Shown piece by piece: positions 34,474 to 44,398 of a stretch of DNA of 64,000 nucleotides. The DNA is from Bacillota bacterium. Its GTDB lineage: Bacteria > Bacillota > Clostridia > Acetivibrionales > Acetivibrionaceae. The DNA lies in the NCBI GenBank assembly GCA_023398495.1, contig JAEWSG010000131.1, positions 4,087 through 68,086 on the forward strand, in the 5' to 3' direction. The notes beneath the pieces were generated by a model that was not told where the DNA came from, ran no database searches, and saw only the letters and a list, made by a program, of their open reading frames with translations. The position numbers and the translations under genes are program-made. Positions within the stretch are counted from its first letter, which is position 1; every line of letters begins with the position of its first letter.

Positions 34474-35865
34474 TTATCCCTTATATGATAATTTTAATAC
34501 TCTTTTAGTATTTTCAGTTACTTTAAATTTATCACTTATTTTGTACCCAACAATCCATATAATTTCACTTTCCTTAGCAACTAATGGAATACTATCCCTT
34601 ATTTCTCTCGGTATTTTACTATCAATAAAAAATTCCTTCAATTTTTTTGAACCTTTAGAATTTATAGGCTTGAAGTAATCTCCTTCTTTTCTCTTTCTAA
34701 TATTTATTCCCTCAGGCAACTTATCATAATCAAAAAACTGGACTTTTGAGCTGCCTTTTACAGGTTTATGCTCACTTATATTGAAATCGGATATAATAGC
34801 TGCCTCAATTAAATGCCTTCCATCTCCGATTTCAGTATTGCCGGGTATTTTCAGCCCAGCAATATAGTTAAAGGTATCATGTTGTTTCTCATTCTTATAA
34901 AACTTTATACTATCATATGTTCTCCCTATCTTAATCCCCGGCAAACAAAGCTTACAACCAACTCTCCCATTATCCATCATTTCCAGGACATTTTCTATGT
35001 GTTTACTTTCAATGCCTTTAACATTTCCTTTAACTTCATTAATAGCTTTTCTTATCATTCTTCTTTTTGCAGCGGCATGCATATCTTTTATTTTACCCAA
35101 TAAGAGTTCAACTTCTTCACTTTCTTTTCTAAGCACTGCAGTATAATACATTTTTTTTATTTTATTGTCGATGAAGTCAATATCATCCTTAATAAGCCTG
35201 TTCATCCTGTCAATACTCTTTACAAGGTTGCAATCAAAAAGCGTGTCTATATATGGTATAACATTCAATCGGATTTTATTTCTTGAATAGACATTATCAA
35301 GGTTCGAACTATCAGTTATAGGATTTAATTTGTTAACTGCACAGTATGTCTCTATTTCACTTCTTTCAACATCTAAGAGTGGTCTTATAATACGCCCCCT
35401 GATATAATCCATTCCTTTAAGCCCGTCAAGACCTGAACCTCTGATGATATTCATTAAAACAGTTTCAGCCTGATCATTTTTATTATGGGCAACAGCAATC
35501 CTGTTCGCCCCTATATTGTCCGCAATTATACCAAAATGTCTATACCTTTCATCCCTGCCGGTTTCCTCTAACGATTGATTTCTTTCCTTTGAAACTTTAT
35601 TTATGTCAATACATAAAGATTGCAGTTCAATTTCCAATCTCCGGCATAAACTTTTAACATAATCCTCATCCCTGTCAGACTCGCTGCCTCTTAGCATATG
35701 GTTTATATGAACTGCTGCAATTCGTATATTCAGTTCTTGTCTAAGCTTCCAAAGCACATGAAGCAAGCATACCGAGTCAGGTCCTCCCGATACACCTACC
35801 ACAATACTGTCTCCATTTTTAATCATGTCATTTTTTTTAATAGCATCTAAAACTTTTGTTATCAT
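34474..35865 (-). CDS. tilS: tRNA(Ile)-lysidine synthetase
   Basis: TilS puts lysine on C34 of tRNA-Ile(CAU). The 463-residue product has the PP-loop SGGPDSVCLLHV, HINHMLRG, RDERYRHF and HNKNDQAETVL, then the TilS substrate-binding and C-terminal domains (FFIDSKIPRE, IWIVGYKISD). The frame is open upstream into dnaB, but ATG 35865 is the first start that suits the family; its ribosome site (AGG) is weak. It lies 22 nt after dnaB, so coupling is likely. Confidence 0.95.
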   Translation of the reverse strand: MITKVLDAIKKNDMIKNGDSIVVGVSGGPDSVCLLHVLWKLRQELNIRIAAVHINHMLRGSESDRDEDYVKSLCRRLEIELQSLCIDINKVSKERNQSLEETGRDERYRHFGIIADNIGANRIAVAHNKNDQAETVLMNIIRGSGLDGLKGMDYIRGRIIRPLLDVERSEIETYCAVNKLNPITDSSNLDNVYSRNKIRLNVIPYIDTLFDCNLVKSIDRMNRLIKDDIDFIDNKIKKMYYTAVLRKESEEVELLLGKIKDMHAAAKRRMIRKAINEVKGNVKGIESKHIENVLEMMDNGRVGCKLCLPGIKIGRTYDSIKFYKNEKQHDTFNYIAGLKIPGNTEIGDGRHLIEAAIISDFNISEHKPVKGSSKVQFFDYDKLPEGINIRKRKEGDYFKPINSKGSKKLKEFFIDSKIPREIRDSIPLVAKESEIIWIVGYKISDKFKVTENTKRVLKLSYKG

Positions 35866-35887
35866 ATTTATATACCTATACACATTA

Positions 35888-37228
35888 CTATTCCCTGAAT
35901 TTCTCCAAATTAGCAAACTTGGTGTATTGACCGAGCCACGCAAGCTCAACAGTGCCTGTAGAACCAGCTCTGTGTTTTGCAATTATAGCTTCTGCAACAT
36001 TCTTTTTATCTGTGTCCGGATTATAATAATCATCCCTGTAGAGGAACATAACTATATCTGCGTCCTGCTCAATAGCTCCTGATTCCCTGAGGTCACTGAG
36101 TATCGGTCTATGATCCTGCCTTTGCTCAGGAGCACGGCTTAACTGGGAAAGTGTTATTACAGGTACACTAATTTCCTTTGCAAGAATTTTAAGAGATCTG
36201 GAAATTTCCGATATTTCCTGCTGACGGTTATCGGATTTACCTCCCTTACCCTGCATAAGTTGAAGATAGTCTATAACTACGAGCCCAAGATTCTTTTCAA
36301 TTTTGAGTCTCCTGCATTTAGCCCTGATCTCCATTATTGTTGTCCCAGGAGTATCATCTATATAAATAGGTGCTTCAGACAATGGGCCTAATGCTCTTGC
36401 AACCTTTTGCCAGTCACTGTCCTCAAGTTTACCCGTTCTCATCCTCTGACTGTCAACCATTGCCTCACAGGCCAACATTCTGTTTACCAACTGTTCTCTG
36501 GACATTTCCAGACTGAATATGGCCACAGGAACTCTGGAATGTATCGCCGCATACTGGGCAATATTGAGCACAAACGCTGTTTTACCCATTGCCGGTCTTG
36601 CAGCAATGAGTATAAGGTCTGAATTGTGAAGACCGGCTGTTTTATAATCCAAATCCGCAAATCCGGTAGGTATACCGGTTATATGACCTTTACTGTTATA
36701 CAGTTCTTCAAGTCTGTTAAAGGTATCCACCAAAACATCCTTTATTGGCACAAACCCTTGAGTATTTCTATTCTGTAACAGATCAAAAATGCCTTTTTCA
36801 GCTTTGTCCAGTACATATGAAACCTCTTCCGCTGCTTCATAGCCCATACTAACTATGCCAGATGACACTTTAATAAGATTTCTTAAAATTGCTTTTTCCT
36901 CGACTATTTTTGCATAGTGCTTGGCATTTGCGGTAGTGGGAACAACATTTGCAAGGTTGGTAAGGTATTCAAGCCCTCCAACACTATCTAAAGTGCCCCT
37001 GATTTTGAGCCGCTCGGCTACAGTTATAAGGTCTATAGGTTCTGCTTTTTCGTAAAGGTCTATAATTGCTTCGAATATTTCTTTATGGTCATCCCTGTAA
37101 AAGTCCTGACCTTTTATAATTTCAGTTATATTTGTAAGTACTTCCTTATCAAGAAGTATCGCACCAAGAACAGATTGCTCCGCCTCTACATTCTGAGGCG
37201 GTATTCTACCTAATGAACCTATATCCAT
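35888..37228 (-). CDS. dnaB: Replicative DNA helicase DnaB
   Basis: Hexameric fork helicase (called DnaC in Bacillus). The 446-residue product has the N-terminal DnaB domain (PPQNVEAEQSVLGAILLD) and RecA-like core with Walker A ARPAMGKTAF, Walker B LGLVVIDYLQLM, LSQLSR and the arginine-finger region (IAKHRAGSTG). No intein is present. It follows rplI by 15 nt, the usual clostridial order gdpP-rplI-dnaB. Confidence 0.98.
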   Translation of the reverse strand: MDIGSLGRIPPQNVEAEQSVLGAILLDKEVLTNITEIIKGQDFYRDDHKEIFEAIIDLYEKAEPIDLITVAERLKIRGTLDSVGGLEYLTNLANVVPTTANAKHYAKIVEEKAILRNLIKVSSGIVSMGYEAAEEVSYVLDKAEKGIFDLLQNRNTQGFVPIKDVLVDTFNRLEELYNSKGHITGIPTGFADLDYKTAGLHNSDLILIAARPAMGKTAFVLNIAQYAAIHSRVPVAIFSLEMSREQLVNRMLACEAMVDSQRMRTGKLEDSDWQKVARALGPLSEAPIYIDDTPGTTIMEIRAKCRRLKIEKNLGLVVIDYLQLMQGKGGKSDNRQQEISEISRSLKILAKEISVPVITLSQLSRAPEQRQDHRPILSDLRESGAIEQDADIVMFLYRDDYYNPDTDKKNVAEAIIAKHRAGSTGTVELAWLGQYTKFANLEKFRE

Positions 37229-37243
37229 TTCTATTACCTCTTC

Positions 37244-37690
37244 TTATTCCTGTTCAACCTTTATTGAAAGTTTACCCGCTACCCCTGGGTAAAGCTTAAT
37301 TTCTGCTTCATATGTACCCAATGACTTCAAAGCATCCGGCATGTTGATTTTCTTTTTATCTATGTCCAGCTTATGATCCTTTAAGAGCTTGTCCGCTACA
37401 TCCTTGCTGGTGATAGATCCAAATAGTTTCCCGCTTTCTCCCGCCTTAGTTTTAAACACAACAGTTATAGCTTTAAACTTTTCAGCCAAATCCTTTGCCT
37501 GTTGCAACTCCTTCGCCTTTTTATTCTTTTCGGCTTCTTTTTTTGTATTCATAACATTTATGTTTGCTGAACTCGCTTCTACAGCAAGTCCCCTAGGAAA
37601 CAAAAAATTTCTTGCATAGCCGTCGCTGACCTCGTGCATGCTTTCCTTTTTACCTAATCCTTTAACATCCTCTTTTAATATTACTTTCAT
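37244..37690 (-). CDS. rplI: 50S ribosomal protein bL9
   Basis: The 148-residue protein has the rRNA-binding N-terminal domain (MKVILKEDVKGLGKKES, then DGYARNFLFPRGLA), a long connecting helix and the C-terminal domain (KLFGSITSKDVAD). ATG 37690 is chosen because GAAGGAGAG lies at the right distance; the upstream frame is spurious. Confidence 0.98.
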   Translation of the reverse strand: MKVILKEDVKGLGKKESMHEVSDGYARNFLFPRGLAVEASSANINVMNTKKEAEKNKKAKELQQAKDLAEKFKAITVVFKTKAGESGKLFGSITSKDVADKLLKDHKLDIDKKKINMPDALKSLGTYEAEIKLYPGVAGKLSIKVEQE

Positions 37691-37739
37691 TTTATATCTC
37701 TCCTTCAACAATATAGTCTATGCTTGGTACTGACAAACC

Positions 37740-39749
37740 TTATGTCTCATCCTTTTTGATGTTCTCCATATATTCTAAAACAGCATTTTTCAGCTTTTCC
37801 TTTGCTTCTTCCATAAACACTCCCTGAAGCTGTGCACCTGCAACTGTCATGTGCCCTCCTCCGCCTAATTTTTCTAATATAACCTGAACATTTACATCCC
37901 CTAGTGATCTTCCACTTATAAATATACTGCCATTATTGTTGCTCAATACAAACGCTGCTGTAACTCCTGCAAGACTTACAAGCTGATCGGCTGCTTGAGC
38001 CGCTATTAAAGCAGAATTTTTCACAATCGGGGAGCAAATTGAAACTGCAATACTATTCATCAGAATTTCAGCGTCTTTTACAGTGTCGGAAATGTTTATA
38101 TAGGTATCAATGTCGTTCTGAAATAACTGTTTTACCGATACAGTATCAACCCCTTGCCTTCTCAAAAATGCTGCAGCTTCAAAAGTCCTCACACCTGTCT
38201 TAAAGGTAAAATTCTTGGTATCAACCACAATTCCCGCATATAAAGCTTCAGCCTCAATAGGTTTTAATTTTATTTTTTCCTCAACATACTGTAAAATTTC
38301 GGTAACAAGCTCACAAGTTGAGGATGCATAGGTCTCGTGATATGTAAGAACAGCCTCCTTAATATAATCGGTCCCTCTTCTGTGATGGTCAATTACAACA
38401 ATCTGATCTGTATATCTGATCAATTCCGGAGCCTCTGTATATTGAGGTCTATGGGTATCAACTATAATAAGCAAAGTCTTTTTACTCAGCTTATCTAAAG
38501 CATCATTTGTTGCGATAAATATATTCTCATATTCATTGCTTTTCTCAACCTTGGATACAAACTTATCTATTGTAGGGTTCGAGCTGTTGAGCACTATATA
38601 GACTTCTTTATTACGGTTTTTTGCTACCCTGTAAATACCTACAGCAGCACCCAAACAGTCAATATCACAATTATAGTGACCCATTATCATTACATTTGAC
38701 GCCTGATCAATAAGTTCTCTGAGAGCATAAGCAATAACCCTTGCTTTAACTCTTGTCCTCTTTTCGAGCTCTCTGGACCTTCCACCATAAAATGTAAAAT
38801 CCTTATTATCCTTAATTACTACCTGATCACCGCCTCTTCCTAATGCAATATCTATAGAGGCATTCGCATACTTGAAATTTTCCCAAAAGGACTTACCATT
38901 TAACCCAAATCCCAAACTCAAGGTTACCGGGATCTTATTTCCAAGATTTATTTCCTTTACGCTGTCCAAAATTTCAAATTTTTTATCTTCAAATTCTTTC
39001 ATGTATTTGTGTTCGAAAACAAAAAGATATCTGTCCCTTTCGAACTTTTTGATAATACTTCCTGTGTTATCAGCCCAATGAGTTATCTTTAAATCGATCT
39101 CAGCCAGCATTTGAGGACGTTTCGAGTCTTCTGTACTCTGCATCAGGTCATCATAATTATCTATGACAATCAACCCTATTATTGCCTTTTCATCATAGTA
39201 CTGCTTTTTCATTTCAACAAGCTCGGTATTATCAATAAAATACAGAAGGATAATAAAGCCATCTTCGTCAAACTTGCTGTCTACTTTCACAAAATTCCCT
39301 AAAACATTGTAATACCTGTTGCTTATAACTATTTCCTTTGAGAAATTGATCTGCTCGCTTCCTATATTGTTAGGATCAAGATCCTTTACAAAAGAGTGTA
39401 TTGTTTTCTCAAGCAATTCCACTCCGCCAAAAATCTCCTTAGAAGACGAATTATACCATATTATTGTTCCATCAACCTCTGTCACTACAAGCGGCATTGG
39501 AAAATTAAGTAAAGTATCTTTTGTGGCTGTGTCAATATTTAATGTTAAGTTTTCAATATACTTTGTAATTTCTTTATGCCTTATGTAACTTGACCTGTAA
39601 TTATAGTATACCAGAAAAATAAATATTGCAAAGCCAGGTAATGCAATTGTGTAATCCAAATAAGCAATTATCCCCAACAGAATAAATATTGCCCAAAGAT
39701 AAAACCCTGCCTTTGGAATAAAAATTCCCGAATGCTTTTTATTATTCAT
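37740..39749 (-). CDS. gdpP: Cyclic-di-AMP phosphodiesterase GdpP (DHH/DHHA1)
   Basis: GdpP breaks down c-di-AMP to pApA. The 669-residue protein has two N-terminal membrane helices (about 15-50), a PAS domain, a degenerate GGDEF domain (LGRGGDQ in place of GGDEF) and DHH-DHHA1 catalytic parts: GHYNCDIDCLGAA, VDTHRPQ, VIDHHRRG and GGGGHMTVAGAQ. ATG 39749 follows CGGGAG. It lies just upstream of rplI. Cys in the metal loop NCDID, where Pro is common, is a minor variation. Confidence 0.95.
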   Translation of the reverse strand: MNNKKHSGIFIPKAGFYLWAIFILLGIIAYLDYTIALPGFAIFIFLVYYNYRSSYIRHKEITKYIENLTLNIDTATKDTLLNFPMPLVVTEVDGTIIWYNSSSKEIFGGVELLEKTIHSFVKDLDPNNIGSEQINFSKEIVISNRYYNVLGNFVKVDSKFDEDGFIILLYFIDNTELVEMKKQYYDEKAIIGLIVIDNYDDLMQSTEDSKRPQMLAEIDLKITHWADNTGSIIKKFERDRYLFVFEHKYMKEFEDKKFEILDSVKEINLGNKIPVTLSLGFGLNGKSFWENFKYANASIDIALGRGGDQVVIKDNKDFTFYGGRSRELEKRTRVKARVIAYALRELIDQASNVMIMGHYNCDIDCLGAAVGIYRVAKNRNKEVYIVLNSSNPTIDKFVSKVEKSNEYENIFIATNDALDKLSKKTLLIIVDTHRPQYTEAPELIRYTDQIVVIDHHRRGTDYIKEAVLTYHETYASSTCELVTEILQYVEEKIKLKPIEAEALYAGIVVDTKNFTFKTGVRTFEAAAFLRRQGVDTVSVKQLFQNDIDTYINISDTVKDAEILMNSIAVSICSPIVKNSALIAAQAADQLVSLAGVTAAFVLSNNNGSIFISGRSLGDVNVQVILEKLGGGGHMTVAGAQLQGVFMEEAKEKLKNAVLEYMENIKKDET

Positions 39750-39783
39750 AACTATTTCTCCCGTTAAAGGTATCAACCCTCAC

Positions 39784-40122
39784 TTACTGCTTTTTCATCC
39801 TTGAACTGTTCAGATGTCTTGACAGCTCGGATAAATCACCGTAGTGTTTTTCTACGTCATGGTTTTCAATCAGGCCAAGCTTAACTTTATTCTCAATTTT
39901 CATTTCAATTGAATTATAACTTATGCCCAAGCGTCTGCCTAACAAATAACTTATGAGAATTATGTTTGACAAAGTATCCGAAACAGACTCATGCACCTCT
40001 TCTTTCACTCCATTTACCAAAACCTTGAATAGGTTCGCAACATCTGTTAAAAGCTCGCTTTTAAGCCATTCAATTATTTTAATATTCCTGGTTATGTCTA
40101 TCTCTTTGTCGAACAAGGCCAT
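39784..40122 (-). CDS. Clostridial MazG-like protein
   Basis: The 112-residue product shows ITRNIKIIEWLKSELL, then DTLSNIILISYLLGRRLGI and KIENKVKLGL, the short all-helical MazG-like family found next to gdpP in clostridia. The full set of acidic metal ligands of active MazG is not evident, so pyrophosphohydrolase activity is unsure. ATG 40122 has a weak site (GGAGTGG). It lies 34 nt before gdpP. Confidence 0.85.
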   Translation of the reverse strand: MALFDKEIDITRNIKIIEWLKSELLTDVANLFKVLVNGVKEEVHESVSDTLSNIILISYLLGRRLGISYNSIEMKIENKVKLGLIENHDVEKHYGDLSELSRHLNSSRMKKQ

Positions 40123-40261
40123 AAAACCACTCCATTAGTATTATATTAACTGCAACATACATGTGCCATATATTATAACACTAATAATTTTTCAAATGTG
40201 TAATTTCCCAAAAAAACATTAAGATAAATTTACAAAAACCCTATCTTCACAACACATCACC

Positions 40262-40293
40262 CTGAAAAAAAGTAAGTTATTTTACTTTTCAAA
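40262..40293 (-). terminator. Terminator after pheA
   Basis: AAAGTAA and TTACTTT, overlapping the pheA stop region, form a stem with a T7 run on the minus strand. Confidence 0.65.
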
Positions 40294-41112
40294 CTCTGGG
40301 TAGGAGCCTAAGAACTTGTAAAATGAAGCTTTTCTTTGAACCATAGTCAAAGCATCTCTAATATCCTCATCCTCAACATGTCCCTTCAAATCTATGAAAA
40401 ATATATATTTTCCCAACTCATTTTTTGCAGGTCTTGATTCAATTCTCGTCATATTTATATCCCACAGGCTGAAGATATCGAGCACCCTGTACAAACTTCC
40501 AGGTTTGTCTTCTGTAGAAAAAACTATTGAAGTTTTGTTACTGCAAGCTTTCTTAGCTGCCGTTTTTGAAAGCACAACAAACCGGGTAAGGTTATTCTGA
40601 CTGTCTTGTATTCCTTCAGCTATAATATCAAGACCATATACTTTTGCAGCAGTACCTGAACCTATTGCCGCCATATCAAAACTGCCTTCTGCAACCTCCC
40701 TTGCAGCTTCCGCCGTACTATAAGTAAATTTAATAACAGCTTCACTGAATTTATCATCGAGATACTTCCTGCACTGCCCTATTGGCTGCGGATGAGAGAG
40801 AATGTACTTTATCTGCTCCCTTTTTGTAGCTTTTCTGGCAAGAAGATTCTGCTTTACAGCAATAACGATTTCCGCCTTAATTATGAGTTCAACATCTGTG
40901 GCAAGGGTGTCCATCGTAGCATTAATTGCACCTTCTAGTGAATTTTCGATAGGAACAATTCCCTCATCTATTTCATCACAATGTACGGCATTTACTATTT
41001 CAGTAATTGTATTGTAACCAACTCCTATAAAATCATTGTTCCCTTTTTGGTATTCCAGCATTGCTTCGTGGGAGAAAGTCCCTTTTGGTCCTAAAAAACC
41101 TATTTTCAACAT
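40282..41112 (-). CDS. pheA: Prephenate dehydratase
   Basis: Converts prephenate to phenylpyruvate for phenylalanine synthesis. The 276-residue product is a stand-alone dehydratase: GFLGPKGTFSHEA, VPIENSLEGAIN, and an ACT domain with KPGSLYRVLDIF and NMTRIESRPAK. The FxVL-type motif before the ACT domain is LTRFVVLS. ATG 41112 has a usable GGGGA site. No chorismate mutase domain is fused. Confidence 0.96.
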   Translation of the reverse strand: MLKIGFLGPKGTFSHEAMLEYQKGNNDFIGVGYNTITEIVNAVHCDEIDEGIVPIENSLEGAINATMDTLATDVELIIKAEIVIAVKQNLLARKATKREQIKYILSHPQPIGQCRKYLDDKFSEAVIKFTYSTAEAAREVAEGSFDMAAIGSGTAAKVYGLDIIAEGIQDSQNNLTRFVVLSKTAAKKACSNKTSIVFSTEDKPGSLYRVLDIFSLWDINMTRIESRPAKNELGKYIFFIDLKGHVEDEDIRDALTMVQRKASFYKFLGSYPEFEK

Positions 41113-41288
41113 GTAAATCCCCTTTATTTATTATCCTATGGCATGCTCAATTTCCACGTAACTTCTAAATCATTATATATCTATACAATATCTCTACGCA
41201 ACATATTAATAGAAATACGTATTGTGTATTGGCTAAAATGTGTTATATTTAAATTAAGAATTGATTACTTTATTCGGAGGGAATAGAA

Positions 41289-42380
41289 ATGTGGTTCAAC
41301 CATAAATTCTTTAAGTATGGAGTAGGCACATTGCTAATATTGCTGATAATATTTATGTTCGGCAGAATAGATTTTTTTCTTTTACCTTTTAGAAAACTGG
41401 TAGCCGCCATATTTGCACCAATCCTGGCATCGCTTATACTTTACTACATTTTAAGACCTCTGGTCAGATTATTTCAAAGAGTACGAATTCCAAAAACCAT
41501 TTCAATAGTACTAACCTTTATAGTTGCACTAGTTCTGATTGTTGCATTAGCAACCAATATTGGTGTTATAGTGGTTGAACAGTTCAATGCTCTAACCTCC
41601 GAATTATATAACAATTTTGACATATCAATGTTTTCAACGGACAGTATTCTCAACAATAAATTATTTGCTTCTTTACCTTTAGATGATCTCAAAGAAAGAG
41701 GAATAAAACTGCTTGAAAGTCTTATGAACAACTCTAAAAATTTCTTTATGGGAGTTGTATCAACTGTTACAAATATAAGCACCATAATTATAATGATTCC
41801 CTTTATTCTCTTTTACTTTTTAAAAGATGATGATGAATTCGGCAAAAAACTGCTTGAACATCTTCCAAAAAAGCATGTTGCCAATGCTGAAAAAATTCTA
41901 AAAGACATAGATAAAGCCCTTTCCTCCTATCTTGTAGGACAGATGACAGTAGCTCTAGCTGATGGAATTCTTATGTTTATAGGTTATCTTATAATAGGTA
42001 TAAAGTATCCTTTGATTCTTTCGATTTTTGTTATAATCACAGCCATAATACCGTTCTTCGGGCCTTTCATCGGTATTATACCCGCAATATTTGTAGGTCT
42101 GACTATGAATCCTTTGATGGCCGTCAAAGTTTTTCTCCTTGAGACAATAGTGCAGCAGATTGACGGGAACTTTATAGCCCCCCAGATTATGAAGCAACGG
42201 TTAAAAGTTCACCCGGTCACCGTAATCCTTCTTCTTATGATAGGCTCTGCATTATATGGCTTTGTCGGACTATTGGTAGTAGTACCTGTTTACGCTGCTT
42301 TAAGCGTTACAATTAAAAATGTTTATAGCATATACAAAGTAGAAAAACTTAATCACAGCAAGCTTAAACCTACTGAATAA
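41289..42380 (+). CDS. AI-2E transporter family (PerM/UPF0118) membrane protein
   Basis: The 363-residue integral membrane protein has about eight helices: two N-terminal pairs, an extracytoplasmic middle (NALTSELYNN to SLMNNSKNFF), and a C-terminal block with PFFGPFIGIIPA and VQQIDGNFIAPQIM, both family signatures. Members export AI-2 or other ions/small molecules; the substrate is unknown here. ATG 41289 follows CGGAGGG. The upstream region shared with pheA has a possible TTGTGT-16-TATATT promoter (41222-41249). Confidence 0.9.
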   Translation: MWFNHKFFKYGVGTLLILLIIFMFGRIDFFLLPFRKLVAAIFAPILASLILYYILRPLVRLFQRVRIPKTISIVLTFIVALVLIVALATNIGVIVVEQFNALTSELYNNFDISMFSTDSILNNKLFASLPLDDLKERGIKLLESLMNNSKNFFMGVVSTVTNISTIIIMIPFILFYFLKDDDEFGKKLLEHLPKKHVANAEKILKDIDKALSSYLVGQMTVALADGILMFIGYLIIGIKYPLILSIFVIITAIIPFFGPFIGIIPAIFVGLTMNPLMAVKVFLLETIVQQIDGNFIAPQIMKQRLKVHPVTVILLLMIGSALYGFVGLLVVVPVYAALSVTIKNVYSIYKVEKLNHSKLKPTE

Positions 42381-42532
42381 AGGTTCGAATCATGACTCAC
42401 TACAATGCATATGTTTATCGCATCAGGACTGTCTACTTTGATTGCAGCTTCCACTGCGATATGTATTAATAAAGTACCTAAAATAAATATTAGGCATGAC
42501 TTAAATATAAGTACCTGCTTTGGATAATGAAA

Positions 42533-42568
42533 AAACCACCTGATCGCTAACCTTCAACCAAGTGGTTT
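42533..42568 (-). terminator. Terminator after the stalk-domain gene
   Basis: AAACCAC...GTGGTTT pairs across the gap. On the minus strand TTTTTTC follows directly, so it serves the gene at 42596-44227. Confidence 0.75.
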
Positions 42569-42595
42569 AACCTTATAAAAATTTCAAACTCACAA

Positions 42596-44227
42596 TCACG
42601 GAAGTTCCCAGTAAATTGAAATTGACTTTACAACTCCTTCTCTCACTTCAAACTTTATATAATAATACCCTTCATCCTTTAGCAGATACTCGTGGTTTTT
42701 CGGATCATAATTTGTTTCCCACAAAGGAGCATACATATATTTTTCTAATATCCTGCGATAGCTGTCACCAACACTAACACCTCTGGCCGTTACAAAAGCA
42801 TCTTTGGTTATATCAATTGTTCTGACAAAAAATGTTTTACCATTGTCCTTTGGTGACATCAAGCCTAGAACCAATCCGTCGTATTTCACTTCTTTTTCAT
42901 ATGAACCGGTAAAGGTATCTGCTCCCGGACCTATTTGCTCAATCTTTTCCGAAAGAGGCTCACCAAATATTTCTTCAATATTGATTTTATTGTCCCAATC
43001 TCCAAGTTTAATTGAACCATTTTTATATTTAACCGTAAAATCCGTACTATCAATCATTGGCCTGCTGCTGTCAGCGTTACTGCTGATAACAACAATCTGA
43101 CCATTAGGTACCCACTCCACTGTTGTATCAAGGGATTCACCTATAAATCTAAGCGGTATTACTGTCCTGCCATTTACTATCTTTGCAGGAACATCAAGCT
43201 CTACAGTTTTCCCGTTTATATCTGCAACACTATTTCCAATTGTCAGTTCAATAGCTCTTTCACCCTTCTTAACAGTCACCTTTTTAGCCCCATCCCAGGA
43301 TACTTCTGCTCCGAGACCTTCTGCAACTGCTCTGAACGGCACAAGTGTTCTCCCTCTATCTATAAACGGCAGTGCATTCTGCTCAAAATCAACCTTTTTG
43401 CCATCAACATAAACACTTATAGATTTTTCTTCGTTTATATTAAAAACCTTGCCGAGTTTTTCATACTTTGAGATATCCGTATTCCTGCCGTCTACCTTTA
43501 CAAACTCTTCCAAACTTTTTACCACACTATCCCGTAACACCTTTATTTCTTCTTTATATTTAATCGCCTCCGCTGAATTAGCACCATACTTCTTAATGCA
43601 ATCTAACATGCTGGATTTTGCTTCCTCCATTTTATTGATAGTCTCATCAACCGTTTTTTCAGTAATTCCATTTTCTATACCTTCGTCACTCAACTTGATG
43701 CTGTCTACCTTTATTGCTTTGGTCATGTAAATACTTGGCTCGTTGTCTTCCACTCCGGCTACAACTACAGCTTTTCCTGCATATTCACTAAAATCGCTAT
43801 CTCCCACAAGCCTGAAGCCTTGCACCTCATAGAAACCACCTTCTAGCGTGTTGAAAACCACCTGACCCTCTAGAACCAATTTTTCTTTTACTGCAATTGG
43901 TTTAGAGGTATTCAGTTCTTCTATCGCGGAGACCTTAATGGCCTTGGTCATAAAAATACTCATAGAATTGCTGATTTCTCCCATAACTACAACCGTCTTA
44001 CCTTCATATTTGCTGAAGTCATATTCTCCCTCAAGCCTGTAGCCATCTACTTCATAGAAACCTGTTTCAAGACTGTTATAGGTTACAACCCCTGTAATTT
44101 TAAGCTCATTTGTTTCAATTGCTGTCGATACCGGTGTGTCATTATCTCCACTTGCATAGATATGTATCGGACATGCTGCGATAGCTGAAACCAATGCAAA
44201 AATCATTATGCTCTTAAATTCCTTCAT
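42596..44227 (-). CDS. Secreted stalk-domain protein (copper amine oxidase N-terminal-like)
   Basis: The 543-residue protein has a signal peptide (ends near IHIYASG), then two tandem ~65-residue repeats (GVVTYNSLETGFYEVDGYRL and GQVVFNTLEGGFYEVQGFRL, each ending YxxKAIKV), a helical spacer, then the stalk domain: ISVYVDGKKV, RGRTLVPFRAVAEGLGAEV and GRTVIPLRFIGESL. The C-terminal part ends in a small domain. No enzyme motif. ATG 44227 follows GAGGAGTAA. Likely a cell-wall protein. Confidence 0.82.
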   Translation of the reverse strand: MKEFKSIMIFALVSAIAACPIHIYASGDNDTPVSTAIETNELKITGVVTYNSLETGFYEVDGYRLEGEYDFSKYEGKTVVVMGEISNSMSIFMTKAIKVSAIEELNTSKPIAVKEKLVLEGQVVFNTLEGGFYEVQGFRLVGDSDFSEYAGKAVVVAGVEDNEPSIYMTKAIKVDSIKLSDEGIENGITEKTVDETINKMEEAKSSMLDCIKKYGANSAEAIKYKEEIKVLRDSVVKSLEEFVKVDGRNTDISKYEKLGKVFNINEEKSISVYVDGKKVDFEQNALPFIDRGRTLVPFRAVAEGLGAEVSWDGAKKVTVKKGERAIELTIGNSVADINGKTVELDVPAKIVNGRTVIPLRFIGESLDTTVEWVPNGQIVVISSNADSSRPMIDSTDFTVKYKNGSIKLGDWDNKINIEEIFGEPLSEKIEQIGPGADTFTGSYEKEVKYDGLVLGLMSPKDNGKTFFVRTIDITKDAFVTARGVSVGDSYRRILEKYMYAPLWETNYDPKNHEYLLKDEGYYYIKFEVREGVVKSISIYWELP

Positions 44228-44398
44228 AATATTACTCCTCTCATGTCTTAAATAATACTTCTTAAAAAGTTTTGTTTCTTACAAACTTTTTAGAAGGTAT
44301 TTCTCCGCTGCGGATATTAAAACTTTGTTTGCAGTTTCCGCTACGGTATATACTTATTATTTTAGACGTCTCTTCTTTCAAAAAAGTTCGTTTGTAAA

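Noticed and set aside
42392..42520. Short frames after the AI-2E-family gene
   Set aside because: No ribosome site, no conserved pattern, and overlapping frames of similar length on both strands.
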